DNA of 26,372 nucleotides from contig JBDHZU010000012.1 in NCBI GenBank assembly GCA_039812085.1, positions 1-26,372 on the forward strand, given 5' to 3'. Below, in pieces: positions 14,328-22,136 of this stretch. The notes under the pieces were generated by a model. The model ran no database searches and had not been told where the DNA came from. It was given only the letters and a program-made list of their open reading frames with translations. Numbering within the stretch: position 1 is the stretch's first letter; every line of letters starts with the position of its first letter. The translations under genes and the position numbers were made by a program. The DNA is from JBDHZU01 sp039812085. GTDB taxonomy: Bacteria > Actinomycetota > Actinomycetes > S36-B12 > UBA10799.

Positions 14328-16160
14328 CTAATCGGTGTCTGTCGTGGATAAGGCAGCAATGAAGGCTTCCTGTGGGACTTCGACGCGTCCCACCGTCTTC
14401 ATGCGCTTCTTACCTTCTTTCTGCTTTTCCAGCAGTTTGCGCTTACGCGAAATATCGCCGCCATAACACTTGGCCAACACGTCTTTACGGATCGCACGAA
14501 TGGTTTCGCGCGCAATGATCCGGGAACCGATCGCCGCCTGGATGGGGACCTCGAATTGCTGGCGAGGAATCAGCTCGCGCAATCGCCCTGCCATCGAGAC
14601 GCCGTAGCTGTATGCCTTGTCTTTATGGACCACGGCGCTGAACGCATCGACCGTCTCCCCCTGTAACAGGATGTCGACCTTGACCAGGTCAGCTTCCTGT
14701 TCACCGCTGGGTTCGTAGTCCAGGGACGCATACCCCTTAGTTCGTGACTTCAGCTGGTCGAAGAAGTCAAACACGATCTCCGCCAACGGCAGGGTGTAGC
14801 GAAGTTCAACTCGATCTTCGGATAGGTAGTCCATGCCCAACATGACGCCACGGCGCGCCTGACACAGTTCCATGATCGCGCCGATGTAATCGCTGGGCGC
14901 GAGCACAGTTGCTTTGACCACCGGCTCGAAGACGGACTTGATCTTCCCGTCCGGGAACTCACTGGGATTGGTCACCGTGTGTTCGGAACCGTCGTCCTTG
15001 ATGACGCGATAGACCACGTTCGGTGCGGTCGAAATCAGGTCGAGACCAAACTCGCGTTCCAAACGTTCGCGAACGATCTCCAGGTGCAACAGCCCGAGGA
15101 ACCCACAGCGGAATCCAAATCCCAATGCAGCCGAGCTTTCGGGTTCGTAGACCAAGGCAGCATCGTTGAGTTTGAGCTTGTCGAGGGCATCGCGTAGCTC
15201 AGGAAAATCCGATCCATCAATCGGATACAGCCCAGAGAACACCATCGGCTTTGGATCGCGGTACCCCCCGAGCGGTTCGGTTGCTCCGTGATGAACCAGC
15301 GTGACCGTGTCTCCCACACGGGACTGTCGAACGTCTTTGACTCCGGTGATGATGTAGCCGACCTCACCAGAACCCAGCGCCTTACTCGGAACAGGCTCAG
15401 GTGAGATGACACCCACTTCGAGGGCTTCATGGGTCGATTTGGTGCTCATCATCTCGATGCGATCGCGGTGCGACAGCTTTCCGTCGACAACGCGAACGTA
15501 GGTGACCACACCGCGGTAGGAGTCGTAAACAGAATCGAAGATCGCCGCACGCAAGGGGGCATCGGGATTGCCGACGGGGGCGGGAACTTGTTGGACCACC
15601 GCGTCCAGCAGATCCTTGACGCCTTCCCCGGTCTTGGCGGAGATTCGCAACACGTCCGCTGGATCACAGCCGATGATGTTGGCCAATTCAGCGGAGTACT
15701 TCTCCGGGTTGGCCGCCGGAAGGTCAATCTTGTTCAACACGGGAATGATCTGCAGATCGTTCTCTAGCGCCAAGTACAAGTTCGCCAAAGTTTGCGCCTC
15801 GATACCTTGGGCGGCATCGACTAACAACACGGCTCCTTCACAGGCGGCCAGCGAACGCGATACCTCGTAGGTGAAGTCGACGTGTCCAGGAGTGTCGATC
15901 AGGTTGAGCACGTAGGTCTGACCATCACCAGCGGCAAACGGCAGGCGTACCGCCTGACTCTTAATCGTGATTCCACGTTCCCGCTCAATGTCCATCCGGT
16001 CGAGGTATTGCGCGCGCATCGCACGTTCGTCAACGACTCCGGTCAACTGCAACATCCGGTCAGCCAGAGTGGATTTGCCATGGTCGATATGGGCGATGAT
16101 GCAGAAATTGCGCAGGAGGTCGGCCGGAGTGTTTCCGGGGCCTGGGGCGCGAGAGGTCAC
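14328..16160 (-). CDS. lepA: Elongation factor 4 (LepA)
   Basis: A 610-residue translational GTPase that acts on the ribosome and can back-translocate stalled complexes; it also influences 30S biogenesis. Motifs: G1 AHIDHGKS (23-30), switch I region with 'RERGITIKSQAVRL', DTPGH, NKID ('PVLNKIDLPAA'), the G5 'ISAKTGEGV', domain II, and the LepA-specific C-terminal part with 'RRGVMLGMDYLSEDRVELRYTLPLAE' (in part) and 'AKCYGGDISRKRKLLEKQKEGKKRMK'. Length matches the family (about 600). The start is GTG at 16160. rpsT diverges immediately upstream; lepA/rpsT linkage is common in Gram-positive bacteria. Confidence 0.97.
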   Translation of the reverse strand: MTSRAPGPGNTPADLLRNFCIIAHIDHGKSTLADRMLQLTGVVDERAMRAQYLDRMDIERERGITIKSQAVRLPFAAGDGQTYVLNLIDTPGHVDFTYEVSRSLAACEGAVLLVDAAQGIEAQTLANLYLALENDLQIIPVLNKIDLPAANPEKYSAELANIIGCDPADVLRISAKTGEGVKDLLDAVVQQVPAPVGNPDAPLRAAIFDSVYDSYRGVVTYVRVVDGKLSHRDRIEMMSTKSTHEALEVGVISPEPVPSKALGSGEVGYIITGVKDVRQSRVGDTVTLVHHGATEPLGGYRDPKPMVFSGLYPIDGSDFPELRDALDKLKLNDAALVYEPESSAALGFGFRCGFLGLLHLEIVRERLEREFGLDLISTAPNVVYRVIKDDGSEHTVTNPSEFPDGKIKSVFEPVVKATVLAPSDYIGAIMELCQARRGVMLGMDYLSEDRVELRYTLPLAEIVFDFFDQLKSRTKGYASLDYEPSGEQEADLVKVDILLQGETVDAFSAVVHKDKAYSYGVSMAGRLRELIPRQQFEVPIQAAIGSRIIARETIRAIRKDVLAKCYGGDISRKRKLLEKQKEGKKRMKTVGRVEVPQEAFIAALSTTDTD

Positions 16161-16212
16161 GGCGCTATCGTTTCATCCGACCCTCGCTCTGGTCGCGGCG
16201 GACCGAAACAGG

Positions 16213-16218
16213 TACTCT
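16213..16218 (+). promoter_or_regulatory. Possible -10 box of rpsT
   Basis: TACTCT fits TANNNT and would start transcription near 16225, so that the mRNA begins just before the leader stem-loop. No convincing -35 motif is visible 16-18 nt upstream. Low certainty. Confidence 0.3.
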
Positions 16219-16228
16219 TGATAGACGC

Positions 16229-16267
16229 GCGAGTTGCCGCCTGACTGGTATCAGTTGCGGCTCTCGC
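16229..16267 (+). promoter_or_regulatory. Structured 5' leader stem-loop of rpsT mRNA
   Basis: Three stacked helices read outward to inward as GCGAG/CTCGC, GCCGC/GCGGC and CTGA/TCAG around the loop CTGGTA, with small TT/T and 0/TT internal bulges. The leader from here to the start codon is about 100 nt, long for a single small ribosomal protein gene, and a CCTCCT next to AGG follows the stem. S20 autoregulates its own synthesis in E. coli; whether this structure does the same is an inference. Confidence 0.5.
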
Positions 16268-16330
16268 CTCCTAAAGGAACACCAGAGACCGAGTTTCACA
16301 TCCAGTACGCACAACCAGGCAGGAATTTTC

Positions 16331-16597
16331 GTGGCCAACATCAAGTCCCAGATCAAGCGCAATCGCCAGAACGAGAAGGCGCACGAGCGCAACAAGGCGG
16401 TCAAGAGCGCTCTGAAGACGAGCGTTCGCCGCGTGAATGAAGCTGTCGCTGCCGGCGATGCCGATAAGGCCGCCGAGGCTGCTCGCGAAGCTAACCGTCA
16501 GCTAGACAAGGCTGTCAGCAAGGGCGTCATTCACAAGAACCAGGCAGCGAACCGTAAGAGCGCGGTTTCCAAGGCTGCCGCCAGCACCAGCAAGTAG
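16331..16597 (+). CDS. rpsT: 30S ribosomal protein S20
   Basis: An 88-residue, highly basic, helical protein that binds 16S rRNA in the 30S body. The start reads MANIKSQIKRNRQNEKAHER, the standard S20 N-terminus, with 'HKNQAANRKSAVSKAA' near the C-terminus. The GTG at 16331 has AGGAA 5 nt upstream. It is monocistronic, divergent from lepA and convergent with holA. The 35-nt gap to holA holds a GGGTTTAACCC palindrome but no clear terminator. Confidence 0.98.
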   Translation: MANIKSQIKRNRQNEKAHERNKAVKSALKTSVRRVNEAVAAGDADKAAEAAREANRQLDKAVSKGVIHKNQAANRKSAVSKAAASTSK

Positions 16598-16632
16598 TTC
16601 TTCTGCGGGTTTAACCCACATCACTCCGACAA

Positions 16633-17622
16633 TTAGTGGGTAAGTCCGCTGAGCGTTTTTTCCAGCCGGTAGGCCTTCTGCTCAGAATCGAGTTGTTCGT
16701 TCTCGCGCAGGCCACCCTTCATCGACGCATCCAAATCGGCCAACACGAGCGTGGCTGCGGCCAATTCGCGGGTGTGCCAACGGCGTGCTTGCTGCTGCAG
16801 CGTGCGCAACTTCCACGGTGGAACCTTCGCTTCGACAGCTAAATCTCGATCACTCATTCCAGGGTCAGCCGTGGCCACGGCAATGACTTGACGCAACCCA
16901 CTCGCCAAAGCGGCAGTGGTGGCCGCTCCTAATCGCGCACCATCAGTCGAACCTTGCGCCAACCGCAGGAGTTCACACGCCCTTGCCCGATTACGCCCGA
17001 GCACAGCATCTGAGATCTGGTATCCAGTGACCTCTGCCGCCGCACCAAAGGCCAACGTGACGTGCTCGACCGTGATCGGATTGTCATCGGTATCAGCAAC
17101 GAGTTGGTCGATAGCACCAGCGATCGCCCGCGGTTCAGCACCCAAAACAGAGATCAGCAACGCCACCGCGTCGGTGTCCATGTTTCGTTTATGCGCACGT
17201 AATTGGACGGCGATGAAGTCGTTGAGTGCGCGGCCCTTTTTGATGGCCCCCGCATCTACTCGTTGACCTGAGCGTGCAGCGAGAACATCGATCAGCTTGC
17301 GCCCTTTGGCTCCTCCAGCATGTACGGCAACAAGATGCGCTTCCGTGGAGGGATCGGACGCTAACTGGGTCACGGTTGTGATGCAGGTGTCGTCAGCGGC
17401 TTCGATGTTCTCCAACACGATGACTGAACCACCACCAAACAGTCCCGGACTGGCTTCTTGCAAGATCGTGCCGGACGCTGCCGAATCGGACGCATCGACA
17501 AATACCCGTTCGACCTCTGGGTCTTTGTCGCGGGCGGCACGATAGACCTCATCGATTGCTCGTTCGATGAGATATTCCTCGGTTCCGACGACCAGCGTCA
17601 GAGTGGGGATCGCGGCGCTCAT
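16633..17622 (-). CDS. holA: DNA polymerase III subunit delta
   Basis: The delta subunit opens the beta sliding clamp as part of the clamp loader. The 329-residue product starts with the family pattern 'LTLVVGTEEYLIERAIDEV' and contains 'GLFGGGSVIVLENIEA', followed by the region equivalent to domain II and the helical C-terminal collar ('VPPWKLRTLQQQARRW', 'LADLDASMKGG'). There is no P-loop, as expected for delta. The ATG at 17622 overlaps the comEC stop as ATGA. The comEA-comEC-holA order is widespread in Actinobacteria and Firmicutes. Confidence 0.95.
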   Translation of the reverse strand: MSAAIPTLTLVVGTEEYLIERAIDEVYRAARDKDPEVERVFVDASDSAASGTILQEASPGLFGGGSVIVLENIEAADDTCITTVTQLASDPSTEAHLVAVHAGGAKGRKLIDVLAARSGQRVDAGAIKKGRALNDFIAVQLRAHKRNMDTDAVALLISVLGAEPRAIAGAIDQLVADTDDNPITVEHVTLAFGAAAEVTGYQISDAVLGRNRARACELLRLAQGSTDGARLGAATTAALASGLRQVIAVATADPGMSDRDLAVEAKVPPWKLRTLQQQARRWHTRELAAATLVLADLDASMKGGLRENEQLDSEQKAYRLEKTLSGLTH

Positions 17623-19961
17623 GGTGATGCCACCTTCTCACGAGTCACCATGCCGAGTTGCCCATCCTGCATAACCACGGCCAGGTCAGATTGTTGATCG
17701 GTTCGACCCACCAGCGCGCCCGCCTGTTCCCACATCGCCACTGTGGATGCCGCCGGGTGACCGTAGGTGTTGTGGGCACCCACACTGATCAGGGCAATCC
17801 GCGCATGCGTCCACTGCGGTAAACGCAGGTCAGCGTTTCGACTCCCGTGATGGGGAACTTTCACGACATCCACCGCAACCCCTGCGTGGTTAGCAATGAG
17901 TTCGGCTTGAGCGGGTGGCTCGATATCTCCCGTGAGCAGCATTCGCACACCAGCGACGGTCGCCAAGAGAACGACGGAGGCATTGTTCGGTGCCGAACCA
18001 CCCGTCACGAATCGGCTAGGCCACAGCACTTCGAGTCGTAAGTTGCCGACGTGTTGAACCGCACCCGCTGTCAGCGCTGTTGCTGAGATTCCTCGCGCGG
18101 TGAGCAACCGATTGACGCCCTGCACTTGTTCGATCGGTTCAGCCAACGGCGAGGTCACCACCGGCCCCACTGTTCGATGACGAAGTAGGCCAGCGAGTCC
18201 TCCGACATGGTCGACATGAAAATGACTCAGTACCAACAGATCCACCACGGTCACTCCCCACCGCTTCAGGCAGCGATCAATCGCGTCGGGAGTCGGCCCC
18301 ACATCCACGACGACGGCATGCCCTGGCCCGGTATTACTGCGCACGATCAATGCGTCACCTTGCCCGACATCGCACGCCACAACGACCCAACCTGAGGGAA
18401 CACCGTGGGCCGTTGCTGGAATCCGCGTCAGCAGAGCAAGCGCAACACCAAGCGCGAGTAGCCATCGCCACGGTTGGGTTCCCAACCGGGCCAGTAATCG
18501 TCGATGGGCAAACAGCGCCACCAACAGTGCGGTTGAGAACGCACAGACGCCAAGCACCTGCCACGTAGTTGTCGTGGGCACACTCGGGAGTCCGAGCGAC
18601 AACACCCAATTCGCGATGGCCAGCAATACGTCGCACGTTCGACCACCAATCGCAGCCAACATTCGCACGGGTAATGCCGAGGCTCCCAGTAGCTGACTAG
18701 CAACGGCACAGGCAGTTCCGCTCACCGTCACCACCGGAACCAGCGGTGCCACCAAAACGTTCGCCAACACTCCTGCCAAAGGAATCGACGATCCAATCAA
18801 GGCAGCGATCGGAGAGCTAGCCGCCCATGCCGCAATGCAACTCGCGACCAACAGTTGGCCAGCAGCACGCACGGTCTGCGGCGGCTGCCCATCACTCATC
18901 GATCGACTAACAGCAACTAACGCGGCAGTTGCCGCAACAGACATACCAAAACCAGGACTGACCGATAGGAACGGGTCGAACAGCACGAGCACTGTGACGG
19001 CACTGGCCAGTAGAGCTCCAGCCGAATAGGCCCGGTGTAATGCCAGAGCAAACAGCAGTAGTCCCGTCATTCCGGTTGCCCGGATCACGCTGGGCTGTGG
19101 ACCAACCACGGTCACGAAACCCATCACCACCACAGCGGTCACCAGGACGGCAGGCCGACGACGCAGTCGCAACAATCTGCTGCCACCAAGAACAGCCACG
19201 GCAATAATTCCAAGGTTCGCACCACTGACAGCGGTCAGATGAGTCAGACCGGTTTGCTGCATGACAGTTCGCGCTTCGGGATCGAGTGTGGTCTCGTCAC
19301 CAAGCACCATCGCTGGGAACAAGCCAACATCGTGTCCAGTCGCTCTGGACGCTGCTTGGGTATCCGCTCGAACGGCTTCGGCCTTACTCATCCAGCCAGT
19401 TGCTGATTGCACGAGTCGCGCAGTCCCGATTGCTTGCAGGGCAACCACTTGCCGACGACCGGTCAACTGACGCGACACCCGCGTGTCCATCAGCCACTGA
19501 CTGCCAGGAACCAATTGGTCAGCAATGGGCTGTTGCCCGTTGAGTAACACCTGGGATCCACGCTCGGTCACCGCTGCGACCTGCCACCGTTGCTGCGCAC
19601 GATCCTGACCCGTCATTGCTGAACTACCCATCGAGGACGGCAGCCCTTCGATCCGAAGGATCGTGCGAAACGAGGTGGACGTCCCCGCCAGTTCACGCAG
19701 TGGATCGTGGTGTACCGGTTCGGCGTGAATGGTCACGCCGACCAAAGCGACAAGCACGAGCAGACCCAGGACGAGACCAAGATTCCGATCGTTGTCGGAT
19801 CGCATGAACCGACGGCAACCCAGACCCCCTAACAAGACAACGAGAGGACCGAATAGGCAGGCCAACCACCAACTACGTGAGGAATGCCCGACCATGAACG
19901 CAACTGGCGCCGAGACGACCCACACCGTCATGGCAACCGTTGTCATCCGTAGGTCGTTCAC
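17619..19961 (-). CDS. comEC: ComEC/Rec2 family DNA uptake channel with metallo-beta-lactamase domain
   Basis: A 780-residue membrane protein expected to carry single-stranded DNA across the cytoplasmic membrane. N-terminal hydrophobic spans are followed by a soluble OB-like segment (about 100-190), the competence domain with many membrane segments (about 215-510, including 'HLTAVSGANLGIIAVAVLGG'), and a C-terminal metallo-beta-lactamase domain. The latter has DVGQGD (531-536), HFHVDHVGG with H580, H582, D584, H585, and HHGSR (H704, H705), so the nuclease-like metal site looks intact. The GTG at 19961 overlaps the comEA stop as GTGA. Other competence genes (comF, type IV pilus) are not in the window, so transformability is not shown. 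ComEC is usual in Actinobacteria even where transformation is unreported. Confidence 0.95.
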   Translation of the reverse strand: MNDLRMTTVAMTVWVVSAPVAFMVGHSSRSWWLACLFGPLVVLLGGLGCRRFMRSDNDRNLGLVLGLLVLVALVGVTIHAEPVHHDPLRELAGTSTSFRTILRIEGLPSSMGSSAMTGQDRAQQRWQVAAVTERGSQVLLNGQQPIADQLVPGSQWLMDTRVSRQLTGRRQVVALQAIGTARLVQSATGWMSKAEAVRADTQAASRATGHDVGLFPAMVLGDETTLDPEARTVMQQTGLTHLTAVSGANLGIIAVAVLGGSRLLRLRRRPAVLVTAVVVMGFVTVVGPQPSVIRATGMTGLLLFALALHRAYSAGALLASAVTVLVLFDPFLSVSPGFGMSVAATAALVAVSRSMSDGQPPQTVRAAGQLLVASCIAAWAASSPIAALIGSSIPLAGVLANVLVAPLVPVVTVSGTACAVASQLLGASALPVRMLAAIGGRTCDVLLAIANWVLSLGLPSVPTTTTWQVLGVCAFSTALLVALFAHRRLLARLGTQPWRWLLALGVALALLTRIPATAHGVPSGWVVVACDVGQGDALIVRSNTGPGHAVVVDVGPTPDAIDRCLKRWGVTVVDLLVLSHFHVDHVGGLAGLLRHRTVGPVVTSPLAEPIEQVQGVNRLLTARGISATALTAGAVQHVGNLRLEVLWPSRFVTGGSAPNNASVVLLATVAGVRMLLTGDIEPPAQAELIANHAGVAVDVVKVPHHGSRNADLRLPQWTHARIALISVGAHNTYGHPAASTVAMWEQAGALVGRTDQQSDLAVVMQDGQLGMVTREKVASP

Positions 19962-20617
19962 ACAGTGACCAGCGACTTGAGTCCAGCAAAAGTGACCTCA
20001 CCGACCCCAGCGACTTCTTTCAATTGATCGATACTGGCAAAGCGGCCATGTTCGGTACGCCATGCCACGATCTTCTGCGCCATGACCGGGCCCACCCGAG
20101 GCAACGTCTCTAGTTCTGTGGCAGTAGCGGTATTGAGGTTGATCTTCTTGCCCGCTTGCTCACCGGTTGACGATCCTGGCTTTACTGTCGAGCCATCGCC
20201 AGAACTGGCTGCTTGCCCGACAACGACCTGTTCCCCGTCCACAAGCAATCGCGCTTGGTTGATCACCGCTTGCCCATGGGTGAGCCCACCCGCAGCTTTG
20301 ATGGCGTCTGCAACCCGAGCTCCTGCAGGTACTCGAACCAGGCCAGGTCGTCTCACGGGCCCCACTACTTCAACGACCAGTTCACTGGGTTGATCAGACG
20401 GTTGTTGCCCTGACGGACTAGCCGCCACCGTTGCTTGTGCCGACGAACCAGCCAACGGCATTCCGGAACGTTCCACTCGCACAGCAGCCGCCGATTGGTC
20501 GTCGCTACCGGACACCTGCCAGGCAACGATGCAGGCAAGCACCAGTACCCCGAGTCCAACTCCTCGCAGAGTTCTCAAGTCCCAGGTGAGAGTGAGTCGA
20601 TCGAATAGATCGCGCAT
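19958..20617 (-). CDS. comEA: ComEA family DNA-binding protein (SLBB and helix-hairpin-helix)
   Basis: A 219-residue, membrane-anchored DNA receptor. It has a short cytoplasmic N-terminus with Arg residues, one hydrophobic span (about 20-35), a Ser/Gln/Pro-rich linker, an SLBB domain (about 78-130; 'VVGPVRRPGLVRVPAGARVA'), a second low-complexity linker, and a C-terminal helix-hairpin-helix pair starting 'KKINLNTATATELETLPRVG'. This order is the actinobacterial/Firmicute ComEA layout. The start is ATG at 20617, 70 nt after the plsY stop. In that gap a small GCCTT/AAGGC hairpin is present, possibly attenuating read-through. It is coupled to comEC by a GTGA overlap. Confidence 0.94.
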   Translation of the reverse strand: MRDLFDRLTLTWDLRTLRGVGLGVLVLACIVAWQVSGSDDQSAAAVRVERSGMPLAGSSAQATVAASPSGQQPSDQPSELVVEVVGPVRRPGLVRVPAGARVADAIKAAGGLTHGQAVINQARLLVDGEQVVVGQAASSGDGSTVKPGSSTGEQAGKKINLNTATATELETLPRVGPVMAQKIVAWRTEHGRFASIDQLKEVAGVGEVTFAGLKSLVTV

Positions 20618-20687
20618 CTGACGACGGTAGAAAGATCAGCCTTGCTGAAGGCCGCGCAACTGAGGTTGCTGGGGATACGTGCAAGGT

Positions 20688-21293
20688 TTAGGTGGTTGTG
20701 GATGACGAATCGTTCGTGAGTGACCGCCAGAACATCGCGATGTTTGCGTGATGTCGAATGATGATGAGTACTCCGATGACCACGCCAAAGATCAGCAGCG
20801 GCACCGTCGGATGAAAGATGATCGCTGAGGCGATCAGGCCAAGAGCACCAGCCACTGATGCGATTCCGGTGCGTCGAGTCAACACGAACACGATGGCAAA
20901 GCACACCAGCATCGGGATCAACCAAATCGGGTGTACTCCGATGACCACACCCAGTGTGGTGGCAACGCCTTTGCCGCCTTTGAAGTGAAGAAAGGGAGAG
21001 GTCATGTGCCCGATGACAGCGGCAATTCCGGTCACGACAGCGGCAGTTGGTCCAGCCCACCAACCAAACACCAGTACAGGAATAAGCCCTTTGAGCATGT
21101 CAAAGATCAGAACGGCGATTCCCACACCTCTGCCCATGACACGGCCAGCGTTCGTCGCCCCTGGATTGCCCGACCCGCTGCTGGACAGGTTAACTCCACG
21201 GGCTCGTGCGAATAGCGCAGCCGAGTTAATGGACCCGCAGAAGTAACCGACGACAGCCCCAAGCAGGCACGACCAGAACAGATGAGCGTTCAT
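20688..21293 (-). CDS. plsY: Glycerol-3-phosphate acyltransferase PlsY
   Basis: PlsY transfers an acyl group from acyl-phosphate to glycerol-3-phosphate, making lysophosphatidic acid at the membrane. The 201-residue protein has several membrane segments and the catalytic motifs GSGNPGATN (40-48) and HFKGGKGVATTLG (103-115). The ATG at 21293 is preferred over an upstream start at 21308 because it forms an ATGA overlap with degV and places the first membrane span at the N-terminus as usual. The tail after the last span is Ser/Thr-rich. Coupling to degV, a fatty-acid-binding family, makes sense for phospholipid synthesis. Confidence 0.95.
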   Translation of the reverse strand: MNAHLFWSCLLGAVVGYFCGSINSAALFARARGVNLSSSGSGNPGATNAGRVMGRGVGIAVLIFDMLKGLIPVLVFGWWAGPTAAVVTGIAAVIGHMTSPFLHFKGGKGVATTLGVVIGVHPIWLIPMLVCFAIVFVLTRRTGIASVAGALGLIASAIIFHPTVPLLIFGVVIGVLIIIRHHANIAMFWRSLTNDSSSTTT

Positions 21294-22132
21294 GGCATCG
21301 GAGCGCAAGCAACAGAGACCGTGCCGGGACCGGCATGTGCGCCAATCACGGCACCGAGTTCAGCCAGATCGATCGGCACTTGCCCCAGCGTCTGCTTCAA
21401 AGCAGCGGTGAGTTCTTCGGCACGTTCCGGGGCATCCAAGTGCTGGACAGCGATTCGATGGGGGCCAGCGGAGATGTTGTCGGCAGTCAATTCTGCCAAC
21501 CGTCGCAATGCTCGTCCGGACGTTCGGGCTTTCTCTAAGGCGACGACTTGCCCGTCCTTGACCTCAAGAATTGGCTTAACCCGCAGAGCGCTTCCAATTG
21601 CTGCCGAACTACGTGACAAACGACCACCGCGACGCAAGTACACGAGGTCATCGACCATGAACAGGCAGGTTGATCCGGCGGCCACTTGTTCGATCTGACG
21701 CGCAACAGCTTCGGCTGACTCACCTGCTTCGGCACTCTGCACACCAGCCAACACTGAGTAGCCCAGCGACATACCCAAGGTGCGACTGTCGATGACAGTG
21801 ACGTCAACGTCGATGGACCGTGCAGCAAGCGTGGCTGTTTCGATCGTTCCCGATAATTCGCCAGACAGATGCACGCTGACGATGTGTTCCGCTCCCGCAG
21901 CAACTGCTTCTTCGTATGCGCGCAGGAACTCTCCCGGGGCTGGGCGCGACGTACTGACGGGGATTCCGGAACGCATCGCCGCCGCGACTTCTTGTGAGTT
22001 GACGTCCCGGCCTTCGGCCAGGGTTCGACCGCCCACCACGACCTGCACCGGGACGATGCCGATGCCGTGCTGGCGAGCAATCGCTTCTGTCAGGCCAGAC
22101 GTGGAATCGGTGACAACAGCAACGCCGGGCAT
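21290..22132 (-). CDS. DegV family protein (fatty-acid binding, FakB-like)
   Basis: A 280-residue EDD-fold protein. Signature elements: 'VVTDSTSGLTEAIA' at the N-terminus, 'PVSTSRPAPGEFLRAYEEA' with the conserved Thr-Ser, 'VHLSGELSGTIETA', 'DSRTLGMSLGY', and 'LRRGGRLSRSSAAIGSALRVKPIL'. DegV proteins bind fatty acids; in Firmicutes FakB forms present the acyl chain to a kinase FakA, giving acyl-phosphate, the PlsY substrate. The direct ATGA overlap with plsY fits this, but no fakA is seen here, and the kinase pairing is an inference. The start is ATG at 22132, 4 nt after the leuS stop. Confidence 0.94.
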   Translation of the reverse strand: MPGVAVVTDSTSGLTEAIARQHGIGIVPVQVVVGGRTLAEGRDVNSQEVAAAMRSGIPVSTSRPAPGEFLRAYEEAVAAGAEHIVSVHLSGELSGTIETATLAARSIDVDVTVIDSRTLGMSLGYSVLAGVQSAEAGESAEAVARQIEQVAAGSTCLFMVDDLVYLRRGGRLSRSSAAIGSALRVKPILEVKDGQVVALEKARTSGRALRRLAELTADNISAGPHRIAVQHLDAPERAEELTAALKQTLGQVPIDLAELGAVIGAHAGPGTVSVACAPMP

Positions 22133-22136
22133 AACC

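Noticed and set aside
16608..16638. Terminator between rpsT and holA
   Set aside because: GGGTTTAACCC is palindromic but cannot form a proper loop, and an ACCCAC/GTGGGT pair overlaps the holA stop without a T-tract; not strong enough to list.
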